The notes under the pieces were generated by a model, which was not told the origin of the DNA, ran no database searches, and was given only the letters and a program-made list of their open reading frames with translations. The position numbers and the translations under genes were made by a program. A DNA stretch of 14,056 nucleotides. Origin: Alphaproteobacteria bacterium UBA6347 (GTDB lineage Bacteria; Pseudomonadota; Alphaproteobacteria; CAAGCB01; CAG-977). Of this stretch, positions 1 through 5,399 are shown piece after piece. Within the stretch, counting starts at the first letter, position 1; each line of letters opens with the position of its first letter. The stretch lies in assembly GCA_002440235.1 (NCBI GenBank), contig DJRZ01000031.1, forward strand, positions 1 through 14,056, given 5' to 3'.

Positions 1-21
1 TGGTTTTCACAAATACAAAAA

Positions 22-47
22 GCAGACCGCCCGAAATGACAGTCTGC
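22..47. terminator. Intrinsic terminator, probably bidirectional
   Basis: A 6-bp perfect stem (GCAGAC at 22-27, GTCTGC at 42-47) closes a 14-base loop. On the minus strand it is followed by five T (17-21), and on the plus strand by CTTTT (48-52). It lies downstream of rpsT and could end that transcript and also one arriving from a gene beyond the left edge. Confidence 0.6.
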
Positions 48-66
48 CTTTTAAGCTGAACAAACA

Positions 67-105
67 CCGCGTTTTACTTTCGCATTACCGCATGCGAAAA
101 CGCGG
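67..105 (-). terminator. Strong hairpin just after rpsT
   Basis: CCGCGTTTT (67-75) can pair with AAAACGCGG (97-105), and an inner TTTCGCA/TGCGAAA pairing (78-84 with 93-99) competes with or extends it. It begins 15 bases after the rpsT stop codon on the minus strand. The bases that follow are T-rich but not a clean T run, so it may be an mRNA-stabilising or processing hairpin rather than a true terminator. Confidence 0.45.
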
Positions 106-119
106 GGTCGAATGTCCGG

Positions 120-383
120 TTAGCCCATCGCCTTGACGCGGGCGGACAAGCGGGAAACCTTGCGGGCGGCGGTGTTTTTGTGCAAAACGCCTTTCGAAAC
201 AGCGCGCATGATTTCAGATTCTGCCGTGCGGAAAGCTTCCGCGGCAGCGGCTTTGTCGCCGCTGGTCAAAGCGGTTTCAAACTTGTTCGTGAACGTATGG
301 ACGCGGGACTTGCGCGCGGCGTTGAAAACGGCGCGGCGGGCGTTGCGACGAATACGTTTTTTAGACGACAGATGATTAGCCAT
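120..383 (-). CDS. rpsT: 30S ribosomal protein S20
   Basis: S20 binds 16S rRNA early in assembly of the small ribosomal subunit. The 87-residue product has the family's usual size and composition. It starts [17 protein letters not shown], is very rich in Lys and Arg, and is predicted to be helical, with the typical end [19 protein letters not shown]. The ATG at 383 is preceded by AGGA about nine bases upstream. A recognisable promoter sits 5' of it in the gap after the crotonase gene, so rpsT can be transcribed on its own. In alphaproteobacteria rpsT usually lies beside dnaA, which would be just beyond the left edge here. That last point is expectation and is not visible in the window. Confidence 0.97.
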   Translation of the reverse strand: MANHLSSKKRIRRNARRAVFNAARKSRVHTFTNKFETALTSGDKAAAAEAFRTAESEIMRAVSKGVLHKNTAARKVSRLSARVKAMG

Positions 384-426
384 TTTTTTTATCCTGTTTG
401 TTTCCTTAAAAAGAACTAAGGTAGGT

Positions 427-456
427 TTTATACCCCCATATCCCCGCGAAAGTCAA
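427..456 (-). promoter_or_regulatory. Sigma-70-type promoter of rpsT
   Basis: On the minus strand TTGACT (456-451) and TATAAA (432-427) are separated by 18 bases, placing the start of transcription near 420 and the rpsT ATG about 40 bases downstream. The elements lie in the short gap between the crotonase stop and rpsT, where a housekeeping promoter is expected. Confidence 0.65.
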
Positions 457-465
457 GGGATAAAC

Positions 466-1230
466 TTATCTGTGAACATACTTTGGCGCGCGGTTTTCCT
501 TCAGCGCCGCCAGCCCTTCGCGCGCGTCGTCGGACGTCAGGGACAGACGGGCGAAAGTTTCGCCGCCGTCCGCGCGCGGCGCGCAAGCCGCCAAAACCGC
601 CCGTTTCGCCAATTTGACGCCCAAAGCGGGCATCGCGGCGATCCGCGACGCCGTTTCCGCGACCTCGTCGTCCAAATCGACGCCGTCGACCAGACGCGAC
701 ACCAGTCCGCACGCCAGCGCTTCCTCGGCGCCGACGTGGCGTCCCGTCAGCAGCAGATCGGCGGCTTTGGCGCGTCCGACCCGATTCGCCAGCATCGCGG
801 CGCCGCCCATTTGCGGCAGGACGCCCAGCGTGATTTCGGGAAAACCGAATCGGGCGTTGTCCGCGGCGATGACGACGTCGCTCATCAGCACCAGTTCCAG
901 ACCGCCGCCGAACGCGTATCCGGCGACCCCCGCGACGATCGGCTTGGCGCACGCGGCAAAGGCGCGCGCGGCGCGGGCGTAGACGTTTTCGCGTTCCGCG
1001 TCGTCGCCGAACCGTCCGACGAATTCGGACATGTCCGTTCCCGCGGCGAAATAGCCGGCGGCGCCCCGCAACACGATGACGCGGATCGATTCGTCGGCGT
1101 CCAGCGCGTCGATCGCGCGCGTCAGTTCGAACAGCATGGCGGCGCAGACGGCGTTCATCGACGCGGGTCGGTTCAGCGTGACCGTGGCGACGGCTTGGTC
1201 GGTTTCAACGCGGATCGTTTCAAATTCCAT
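466..1230 (-). CDS. Enoyl-CoA hydratase/isomerase family protein (crotonase)
   Basis: This is a crotonase-fold enzyme of 254 residues, the normal length for single-domain enoyl-CoA hydratases. The two oxyanion-hole regions are visible as FAAGTDM (about residues 61-67) and FGGG (107-110). The two acidic residues used in water addition fall at Glu112 (GLELVLMSD) and Glu132 (FGFPEITLG), so a hydratase is plausible, although the physiological CoA ester cannot be read from the sequence. The ATG follows the stop of the secreted-protein gene after one base, and its ribosome binding site (AAGGA) lies inside that gene, so the two are probably translationally coupled. The order crotonase-rpsT is a common alphaproteobacterial arrangement. 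The family is functionally broad, and an isomerase or CoA-hydrolase role is not excluded. Confidence 0.93.
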   Translation of the reverse strand: MEFETIRVETDQAVATVTLNRPASMNAVCAAMLFELTRAIDALDADESIRVIVLRGAAGYFAAGTDMSEFVGRFGDDAERENVYARAARAFAACAKPIVAGVAGYAFGGGLELVLMSDVVIAADNARFGFPEITLGVLPQMGGAAMLANRVGRAKAADLLLTGRHVGAEEALACGLVSRLVDGVDLDDEVAETASRIAAMPALGVKLAKRAVLAACAPRADGGETFARLSLTSDDAREGLAALKENRAPKYVHR

Positions 1231-1231
1231 A

Positions 1232-1600
1232 TCAGTCCTTGTCCCTTGTCATCAGTTTAAAGCGCACGGTCGCGGGCGTTCCGTCGTCGACGGAAACGGA
1301 CAGTTCCTCTTCTTCGCGCATAAAGGAAAGCGAATCCGCGTCCGATTTTTGTTTTTTCCACCCCAGCTGCGGCAGGGTCTTGGCGTAATAAGCCAAAATC
1401 TTCGGCTTTGCGGCGTCGTCGCTTTGGGCGTACGCCTCGACGATGCGACCGTCGGGCGAATCAAAAGCGACCGCCGCGCCCTCGGACTGTTTCAGTCCGT
1501 CCATCAGCGGCAGATCTTCGAATCCCGACATAAACACCGTTCCCGCGGCAAAAGCGGAAAACGACACGAAACAAAGCAAAAGCGCGGCAAATTTCTTCAT
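1232..1600 (-). CDS. Small secreted protein of unknown function
   Basis: The 122-residue product opens with a clear Sec signal peptide (MKK, a hydrophobic stretch, then SAFAAG with likely cleavage near residue 19-20). The mature part is about 100 residues with the blocks FMSGFEDLPLMDGL, DSPDGRIVEAYAQS and LPQLGW. From memory, similar short periplasmic proteins with a 'GFEDLPLM...' block are found in other alphaproteobacteria, but I know of no assigned function. The Cys at residue 10 sits inside the hydrophobic core and does not form a lipobox, so I do not call it a lipoprotein. It is the first gene of a unit with the crotonase, with a one-base gap. The ribosome binding site is weak. Confidence 0.8.
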   Translation of the reverse strand: MKKFAALLLCFVSFSAFAAGTVFMSGFEDLPLMDGLKQSEGAAVAFDSPDGRIVEAYAQSDDAAKPKILAYYAKTLPQLGWKKQKSDADSLSFMREEEELSVSVDDGTPATVRFKLMTRDKD

Positions 1601-1669
1601 ATTTTCATTCTTACACCATTTTTCGGGACTTCACACCAGAAAAATACTGTCCGGAAGCGAATTATCCGC

Positions 1670-1675
1670 TATGAT
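1670..1675 (+). promoter_or_regulatory. Candidate -10 box for the UbiB-like gene
   Basis: TATGAT matches the -10 consensus at five of six positions and lies about 36 bases before the TTG start. A possible -35 (CTGTCC, 17 bases upstream) is poor. The region between 1601 and 1705 must also hold the promoter of the divergent secreted-protein gene, for which I see no clear boxes. Confidence 0.35.
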
Positions 1676-1705
1676 ACGCGCGTTTTATCCGAAAAGGAGA
1701 CTCTT

Positions 1706-2983
1706 TTGCCGTTTTTCCAGATCAAACCGTCCGGCGCGACCGCGCTGTTCCGCCGCCTGAAAAAATCCGGCGCGACCGGTTTGCTCGACGCCGGCGTCCC
1801 CCTGTCCGACGACGCCGCGCGCGATTTGGTCGCCGCGGCGTCCCCCGCCGAACGGGCGGCGTTGTTTTTCTTCGCGCTTCACCCCGAACTGACGGACGAA
1901 AACCGCGCCGGAACGATCGCCCGCGCGATCGTCGCGGCAAAAGACCGGAAAACCGCGGACGGCGCGTTCGACGCGTTTCGCCTGATGCGGCTGTATTGCG
2001 CGGCGGCGAAAAAAAATCCGGCGTTCGCCGCAAAAGCGGACGAATTCGAAAACCTGCTGAACGACGCGACCGATCGCCGGCTGGCGGGGGCGGCTTTGTC
2101 CGGAATCGACGACGCTTTTTACGCCGACGGCTTTGTCAAAGCCGTTTTGCCCGACTGGTCGCGGACGACTCGGGACGCGCTCGTCCTTTCGCCCGTTTCC
2201 GAATTGCCGGACGACGACGTCCGTCCCTTTTCCGAAACGACAGCGAAAGCCCTGATCCGCGCCGTCGTTCTGATGATTTTGCGCGACGGATTCGCCGCCG
2301 TCCCGACCGCCGCCGCCTGCCGCGCGGACGAAAACGGGACGCTTTGGTTCGCCGCCCCCCCGTTTCGCGCGGTTTTGAACAACGCCGAACGCCGTTTCGT
2401 TTCCGCGGTCGCCGTCGCCGTTTTGAAAAAAGACGACAGGAAAATCGTTTCGGCTCTTTTGGCGTCGGGATTCGCGCCGCCGCTTTTTTCCGCGCGCGAC
2501 CTTTCGGATTTGCTGAACGAAAGCGCGGGATTCGCCCCCGCCGATCGGCTGGATTTCATAATAAAAAAGCTGACCGGAAACGGATTTGAGCCGCCGTTTT
2601 CCCTGCGTTGCGCCGCTTTTGCCCTGATCGCCGCGAACGATCTCTGCCCGCCCGAACACCGCCGCGCCGCGTGGCGAAGCGCCGCGGAAGATCTGGCGGA
2701 TTTCGCGGACAAAGGGCTGGACCTGCCCGAATCCGACGACGCGGAACGCTTCAAACAGGCTTTCGGATTGGGGGACGGACAGGCAGAACGGCTGGAATTG
2801 CGCGGCAAAAAAGCGGCGGCGTTTCAAAACGATTTCGCCGCCCTTAAACCGTTGCTGAAAAGCAACACGATCGCCGCGCGCCTGACGGCGAAAAGCGGCG
2901 CGTTCAAAAAAATCGCGCCGTTCGCCCTGATCGTCGGAACGGCGCTGATCGCGCGTTTCTGGATAATCGGAAAAGCCGGTTAA
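1706..2983 (+). CDS. UbiB/ABC1-like protein lacking kinase motifs (putative pseudokinase)
   Basis: The 425-residue product starts at TTG, chosen because AAGGAG (1694-1699) lies six bases upstream; the open frame runs further 5' but over the divergent genes. The middle aligns by eye with UbiB. DRRLAGAALSGIDDAF (123-138) matches the UbiB segment around DFRxEA, WSRTTRDALVL (151-161) matches WERTxRRVLTLE, and MILRDGF (190-196) matches the block before HADxHPGN. After MILRDGF, the HADxHPGN block reads AAVPTAAACRA and the DFG position reads APP (217-219). AERRFVSAVAVAVLKKDDRKI (227-247) again resembles UbiB. KxGQ and the N-lobe lysine are not evident. Residues 403-421 form one C-terminal membrane segment, as in UbiB. 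UbiB supports ubiquinone biosynthesis and is often encoded near dut in this class. The frame is uninterrupted, so I call it a gene and not a pseudogene. Identity with UbiB is an inference from alignment. Confidence 0.75.
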   Translation: MPFFQIKPSGATALFRRLKKSGATGLLDAGVPLSDDAARDLVAAASPAERAALFFFALHPELTDENRAGTIARAIVAAKDRKTADGAFDAFRLMRLYCAAAKKNPAFAAKADEFENLLNDATDRRLAGAALSGIDDAFYADGFVKAVLPDWSRTTRDALVLSPVSELPDDDVRPFSETTAKALIRAVVLMILRDGFAAVPTAAACRADENGTLWFAAPPFRAVLNNAERRFVSAVAVAVLKKDDRKIVSALLASGFAPPLFSARDLSDLLNESAGFAPADRLDFIIKKLTGNGFEPPFSLRCAAFALIAANDLCPPEHRRAAWRSAAEDLADFADKGLDLPESDDAERFKQAFGLGDGQAERLELRGKKAAAFQNDFAALKPLLKSNTIAARLTAKSGAFKKIAPFALIVGTALIARFWIIGKAG

Positions 2984-3510
2984 AACGCGGGCAGAGCCTC
3001 GCGCTGGGCGGGATTCATCGCCTGATACACGGCGCGCACGTTGTCGTACGCCGACGCCACGCCCATTTGCGCCGCCTGCATGTAATAGGCGTAGGATTTC
3101 GGCAGATCCTGACGCAATCCCGTCCCCGTGGCGTACATCCACGCCAGCAGTTCGATCGCTTCGACGTTTTCGCGTTCGGACTGGCGGCGGATCTCGTCCA
3201 CGTCGAACGGCGTGACGTTGCCTTTTTTCACGGCGACGACGACCTTTTTCCAATCGTAAGCGTCGCTGAAATCGTCGGGCTGCAGCGTTTTGCGTTCAAA
3301 GATCGCCTTTTTTTCGCGCCAGATCTCTTCCGGTTTCGACTCCGCCTTTTTAAAGGACAGCAACGGTTCGCCCGTCGACGCGCGTCCGCCGTTTTTTTCC
3401 GTCTGAATCAAATTCCGGTACATTTGATCCGCCGTCAGACCGAACGCGGACGCGTCTGCGGTCATTCCCAGAAAAGCGGCGATCACGGCGGATAAAAATT
3501 CACGCTTCAC
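2980..3510 (-). CDS. Exported Sel1-like repeat protein
   Basis: The 176-residue product has an N-terminal signal peptide (about residues 1-22, ending DASA) and a single Sel1/TPR-like unit near residues 115-150 ([17 protein letters not shown], then [20 protein letters not shown]). Sel1 repeats mediate protein contacts, and this one would act in the periplasm; its partner is unknown. The start is GTG at 3510, with AGGGA nine bases upstream on the minus strand. The stop codon overlaps the stop of the convergent UbiB-like gene (shared TTAA at 2980-2983), so no spacer or terminator is possible between them. A similar exported single-Sel1 protein occurs in other alphaproteobacteria as far as I recall. 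The region between residues 40 and 110 is hydrophilic with no motif I recognise. Confidence 0.85.
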   Translation of the reverse strand: MKREFLSAVIAAFLGMTADASAFGLTADQMYRNLIQTEKNGGRASTGEPLLSFKKAESKPEEIWREKKAIFERKTLQPDDFSDAYDWKKVVVAVKKGNVTPFDVDEIRRQSERENVEAIELLAWMYATGTGLRQDLPKSYAYYMQAAQMGVASAYDNVRAVYQAMNPAQREALPAF

Positions 3511-3530
3511 GATGTTTTGTCCCTGTTTGA

Positions 3531-3548
3531 CAACGGAAATCCCCGTTG
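3531..3548. promoter_or_regulatory. Inverted repeat in the Sel1/dut divergent region
   Basis: CAACGG (3531-3536) and CCGTTG (3543-3548) form a perfect 6-bp dyad with a six-base spacer. It lies 20 bases upstream of the GTG of the Sel1 gene on one side and upstream of dut on the other. It may be an operator or a 5' UTR hairpin of the Sel1 gene; there is no T run. Confidence 0.3.
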
Positions 3549-3560
3549 ATTTCTTTATTG

Positions 3561-3580
3561 TTTATAAATCTTTTTATGAT
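3561..3580. promoter_or_regulatory. AT-rich divergent promoter region of dut and the Sel1 gene
   Basis: On the plus strand TATGAT (3575-3580) is a good -10 for dut, 33 bases before its ATG, but I find no convincing -35. On the minus strand TATAAA (3566-3561), with a weak TGGATT 17 bases upstream, could serve the Sel1 gene. The A+T-rich stretch stands out against its surroundings. Confidence 0.35.
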
Positions 3581-3613
3581 AGAAATCCACCGCAAAAAAA
3601 GGAAAAGATCCCC

Positions 3614-4063
3614 ATGAACACCATTCAAATTCCCGTATTCCGCAACCCGTCCGCGGCGGATTTGCCTTTGCCGTCCTACGCGACCGAAGAATCCGCCGGC
3701 ATGGATTTGTACGCGGCGATTCCGTCCGCGATGACGATCCCCCCCGGCGGACGCGAAAAAGTGTCCGCGGGCATCTCCATCGCCCTGCCGTCGGGGTTCG
3801 AAGCGCAAATCCGCAGTCGTTCGGGGCTGGCGTGGAAAGAGGGCATCGTCGTCCTGAACTCCCCCGGAACAATCGACGCCGATTACCGCGGCGAAATTTT
3901 CGTCGTCCTGCACAACACCGGCGACAAAGTGTTCCTGCTGAAACGCGGCATGAGAATCGCGCAGATGGTCATCGCCCCCGTCATTCAGGCGCAATGGCGC
4001 GAAATCGACATGCTCGGCGCGACGCGGCGCGGATCGGGCGGCTTCGGTTCGACCGGCGTTTGA
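3614..4063 (+). CDS. dut: dUTP diphosphatase (dUTPase)
   Basis: This homotrimeric enzyme hydrolyses dUTP to dUMP and pyrophosphate, keeping uracil out of DNA and feeding dTMP synthesis. The 149-residue protein shows all five family motifs in order: SAGMDLYA (about 27-34), RSRSGLA (67-73), [11 protein letters not shown] (85-95, catalytic Asp88), [10 protein letters not shown] (111-120) and the flexible C-terminal [11 protein letters not shown] (139-149). The ATG at 3614 was chosen over an upstream in-frame start because AAGGAA lies nine bases before it and the N-terminus then matches the family. The SH3 gene follows after 17 bases and is probably cotranscribed. In many alphaproteobacteria dut is next to coaBC, which is absent here. 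Confidence 0.97.
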   Translation: MNTIQIPVFRNPSAADLPLPSYATEESAGMDLYAAIPSAMTIPPGGREKVSAGISIALPSGFEAQIRSRSGLAWKEGIVVLNSPGTIDADYRGEIFVVLHNTGDKVFLLKRGMRIAQMVIAPVIQAQWREIDMLGATRRGSGGFGSTGV

Positions 4064-4080
4064 ACCCGAAAGGCGGCGAT

Positions 4081-4560
4081 ATGACGATGCTGATTGCCGT
4101 TTTGGCGTTGTGGCTGACGCTTTGTCCGGCGGCGCGGGCGCAAACGGGACTGCCGTTGCCCCGCTTTGTGTCCCTGCGTTCAAATCAAGTCAACCTGCGC
4201 ACGGGACCGGGATTCCGCTATCCCGTCGAATGGGTGTATCTGAAAAGCGATCTGCCCGTCGAAATCGTCAACGAATTTGAAACATGGCGCCGCGTCAGGG
4301 ATTACGACGGACGCGAAGGCTGGATTTACCAGCCCATGCTGTCGGGACGGCGCACCGTGCGCATGAAGGAAAACGGCGAATTGCTGCGCGCGGCGGCGGC
4401 GGATTCCCGCCCGCTGGCTAAAATCGAAAAGGGCGCGGTGGGACGGCTGGCGCTCTGCCCCGCGGACGTCGCCCTGTGCAAAGTCGAATTCGGCGATTTT
4501 CAAGGCTGGGTATCCCGTGCGAAACTGTGGGGCGTCTACGACAAGGAAGTGTTCGAATAA
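4081..4560 (+). CDS. Exported bacterial SH3-domain protein
   Basis: The 159-residue product begins with a signal peptide (hydrophobic 3-18, likely cleavage after ARA at 18-20). Residues about 35-92 form a bacterial SH3 domain (SH3_4/DUF1058 type) with the hallmark VNLRTGPGFRYPVEW and a closing GREGWIYQPML. The second half (93-155) looks like a weaker SH3 copy ending FQGWVSRAKLWGVY. Cys126 and Cys133 could form a disulfide in the periplasm. Such domains usually bind cell-wall peptides or proteins; no catalytic domain is attached. It follows dut by 17 bases. The ATG at 4081 has an imperfect ribosome binding site (AAAGGCGG), and an in-frame ATG six bases later is possible. Confidence 0.88.
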   Translation: MTMLIAVLALWLTLCPAARAQTGLPLPRFVSLRSNQVNLRTGPGFRYPVEWVYLKSDLPVEIVNEFETWRRVRDYDGREGWIYQPMLSGRRTVRMKENGELLRAAAADSRPLAKIEKGAVGRLALCPADVALCKVEFGDFQGWVSRAKLWGVYDKEVFE

Positions 4561-4724
4561 GAAAAACAGCCGGAAACGAATTTCCCGCCGCTCTCCCTTG
4601 CCTTGGCGCGACAGCGCGATAAGGGCTTCGACGACAAGTTTTGCGATTACCGAAAACTTGATCATTTCGCTCTCTCCTTTTGCGGAAACATGACCGCGTT
4701 GGGAAGGAGCCAACGGAAAACCGA

Positions 4725-4751
4725 TTGACAAAAGCCGCCTGTTTTTATCTT
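4725..4751 (+). promoter_or_regulatory. Candidate promoter for a small RNA
   Basis: TTGACA (4725-4730) is a perfect -35 box, and TATCTT (4746-4751) matches four of six -10 positions at a short 15-base spacing. No protein start with a ribosome binding site follows before the terminator at 4828-4848, so any transcript would be non-coding. Confidence 0.35.
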
Positions 4752-4756
4752 GGAAA

Positions 4757-4866
4757 CATGGGTGAGCTTCCAGTCGACTCTTTTCCGGTTTTAGGAAAAC
4801 GTCCCGTTAACGGAAACACAAAAACAACCGGAGAGAAGACCCCTCCGGCTTGTTTTGTTTTTAAAG
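4757..4866 (+). ncRNA. Putative small RNA upstream of the irr 3' end
   Basis: Downstream of the TTGACA box the sequence can fold into several hairpins: TTTTCC/GGAAAA (4781-4786 with 4794-4799, 7-base loop), the self-complementary CCGTTAACGG (4804-4813), and a terminator stem CCGGAG/CTCCGG (4828-4848) followed by a T-rich tail. A predicted promoter, about 110 bases of structured non-coding sequence and a terminator make an sRNA plausible. I do not recognise a known family such as 6S, 4.5S or tmRNA. It faces irr tail to tail. The rest of 4561-4756 holds an 8-bp inverted repeat (4635-4642 with 4653-4660) and no supported gene. Confidence 0.3.
4828..4848. terminator. Bidirectional intrinsic terminator (irr and possible sRNA)
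   Basis: CCGGAG (4828-4833) pairs perfectly with CTCCGG (4843-4848) around a nine-base loop. On the minus strand, TTGTTTTTGTG follows, 20 bases after the irr stop codon; on the plus strand the tail is CTTGTTTTGTTTTT. Confidence 0.75.
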
Positions 4867-4867
4867 C

Positions 4868-5275
4868 TCACATGCGAATGACGACGTCGACCGATTTTAC
4901 GGCGTTGTTTCGCAAAAACTCGTCCGTCAGGGAAACCGTTATCGCGCTGTCGGGGACGTCTTCGACGACGCCGTCCCGTTCGCGGAACACATGATAATGC
5001 GGCGTCAAATTCGTGTCGTAATACGTTTTGTCGCTGCCCGTCAGAATTTCCTGCAACAATCCCGATTCTTTAAACTGGTTTAATGTATTGTAGACGGTCG
5101 CCAGCGATAAATTCATGCTTTTTTTTCTGGCTTCTTTATATAAATCTTCGGCGCAAATGTGACGGTTGCCGTTCCCGAATAATAATTTCACCAGCCCCAT
5201 TCGCTGGCACGTCGGTCGCAAATTGGCGCGGCGTAATATTTCCACCGTCCACGCATATGGTCTGTCCGTTTTCAT
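4868..5275 (-). CDS. irr: Fur-family transcriptional regulator, Irr type
   Basis: Irr is the alphaproteobacterial regulator that couples gene expression to heme and iron status. The 135-residue product has the Fur winged helix: LRRANLRPTCQRMGLVKLLF (14-33), then the recognition segment SLATVYNTLNQFKESGLL (57-74), which resembles Irr (SLATVYNTL) more than Fur. It continues with KTYYDTNLTPHYHVF (83-97) and VEDVPDSAI. Two points differ from well-studied Irr. The HHH cluster reads His93-Tyr-His95, and the N-terminal GCPW heme motif of Bradyrhizobium Irr is absent. The RPTRQR block reads RPTCQR. The ATG at 5275 follows GGAGG four to five bases upstream. It is monocistronic, with its own promoter and terminator. 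A PerR- or Fur-like role is the alternative. Confidence 0.87.
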   Translation of the reverse strand: MKTDRPYAWTVEILRRANLRPTCQRMGLVKLLFGNGNRHICAEDLYKEARKKSMNLSLATVYNTLNQFKESGLLQEILTGSDKTYYDTNLTPHYHVFRERDGVVEDVPDSAITVSLTDEFLRNNAVKSVDVVIRM

Positions 5276-5299
5276 AATCCCTCCGCTCTTGTTAATTTA

Positions 5300-5329
5300 A
5301 TGATAATTCACGGCTTCGGGGGATTGCAA
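5300..5329 (-). promoter_or_regulatory. irr promoter with a Fur-box-like AT-rich overlap
   Basis: On the minus strand TTGCAA (5329-5324) and TATCAT (5305-5300) are 18 bases apart and about 25 bases upstream of the irr ATG. The -10 lies within AATTTAATGATAATT (5294-5308), an imperfect palindrome sharing TAATGATAAT with Fur boxes. This suggests autoregulation or iron control, but the palindrome match is partial. Confidence 0.5.
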
Positions 5330-5348
5330 TGTTTTATTTTTCAAACTT

Positions 5349-5382
5349 ATAAAAAAGAGGAACCGAAGCCCCTCTTTTTTAT
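5349..5382. terminator. Intrinsic terminator of the truB-rpsO-pnp-flavoenzyme operon
   Basis: A perfect 12-bp stem, ATAAAAAAGAGG (5349-5360) with CCTCTTTTTTAT (5371-5382), closes a 10-base loop. The minus-strand copy ends in six T inside the stem, 18 bases after the stop of the flavoenzyme gene. The structure also has T runs in the plus orientation, but no plus-strand gene ends here. Confidence 0.8.
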
Positions 5383-5399
5383 CAGAAAAATTGTGTTTT

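Noticed and set aside
1..119. Possible DnaA boxes near the presumed dnaA neighbour.
   Set aside because: No nonamer close enough to TTATCCACA was found here or around 455-480.
1571..1600. Lipoprotein signal in the small secreted protein.
   Set aside because: The only early cysteine is within the hydrophobic core and is not followed by a lipobox-like cleavage context.
1685..3253. A 522-codon minus-strand frame over the UbiB-like gene.
   Set aside because: It runs into the Sel1 gene in another frame and has an Arg/Gly/Gln-rich shadow composition. The plus-strand frame has a ribosome binding site and alignable protein features.
4180..4665. A minus-strand frame starting MIKFSVIAKLVVEALIALS, with AAGGAG upstream.
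   Set aside because: The ribosome binding site is good, but most of the frame is antisense to the SH3 gene and its later composition looks like a shadow. A very short peptide cannot be excluded.
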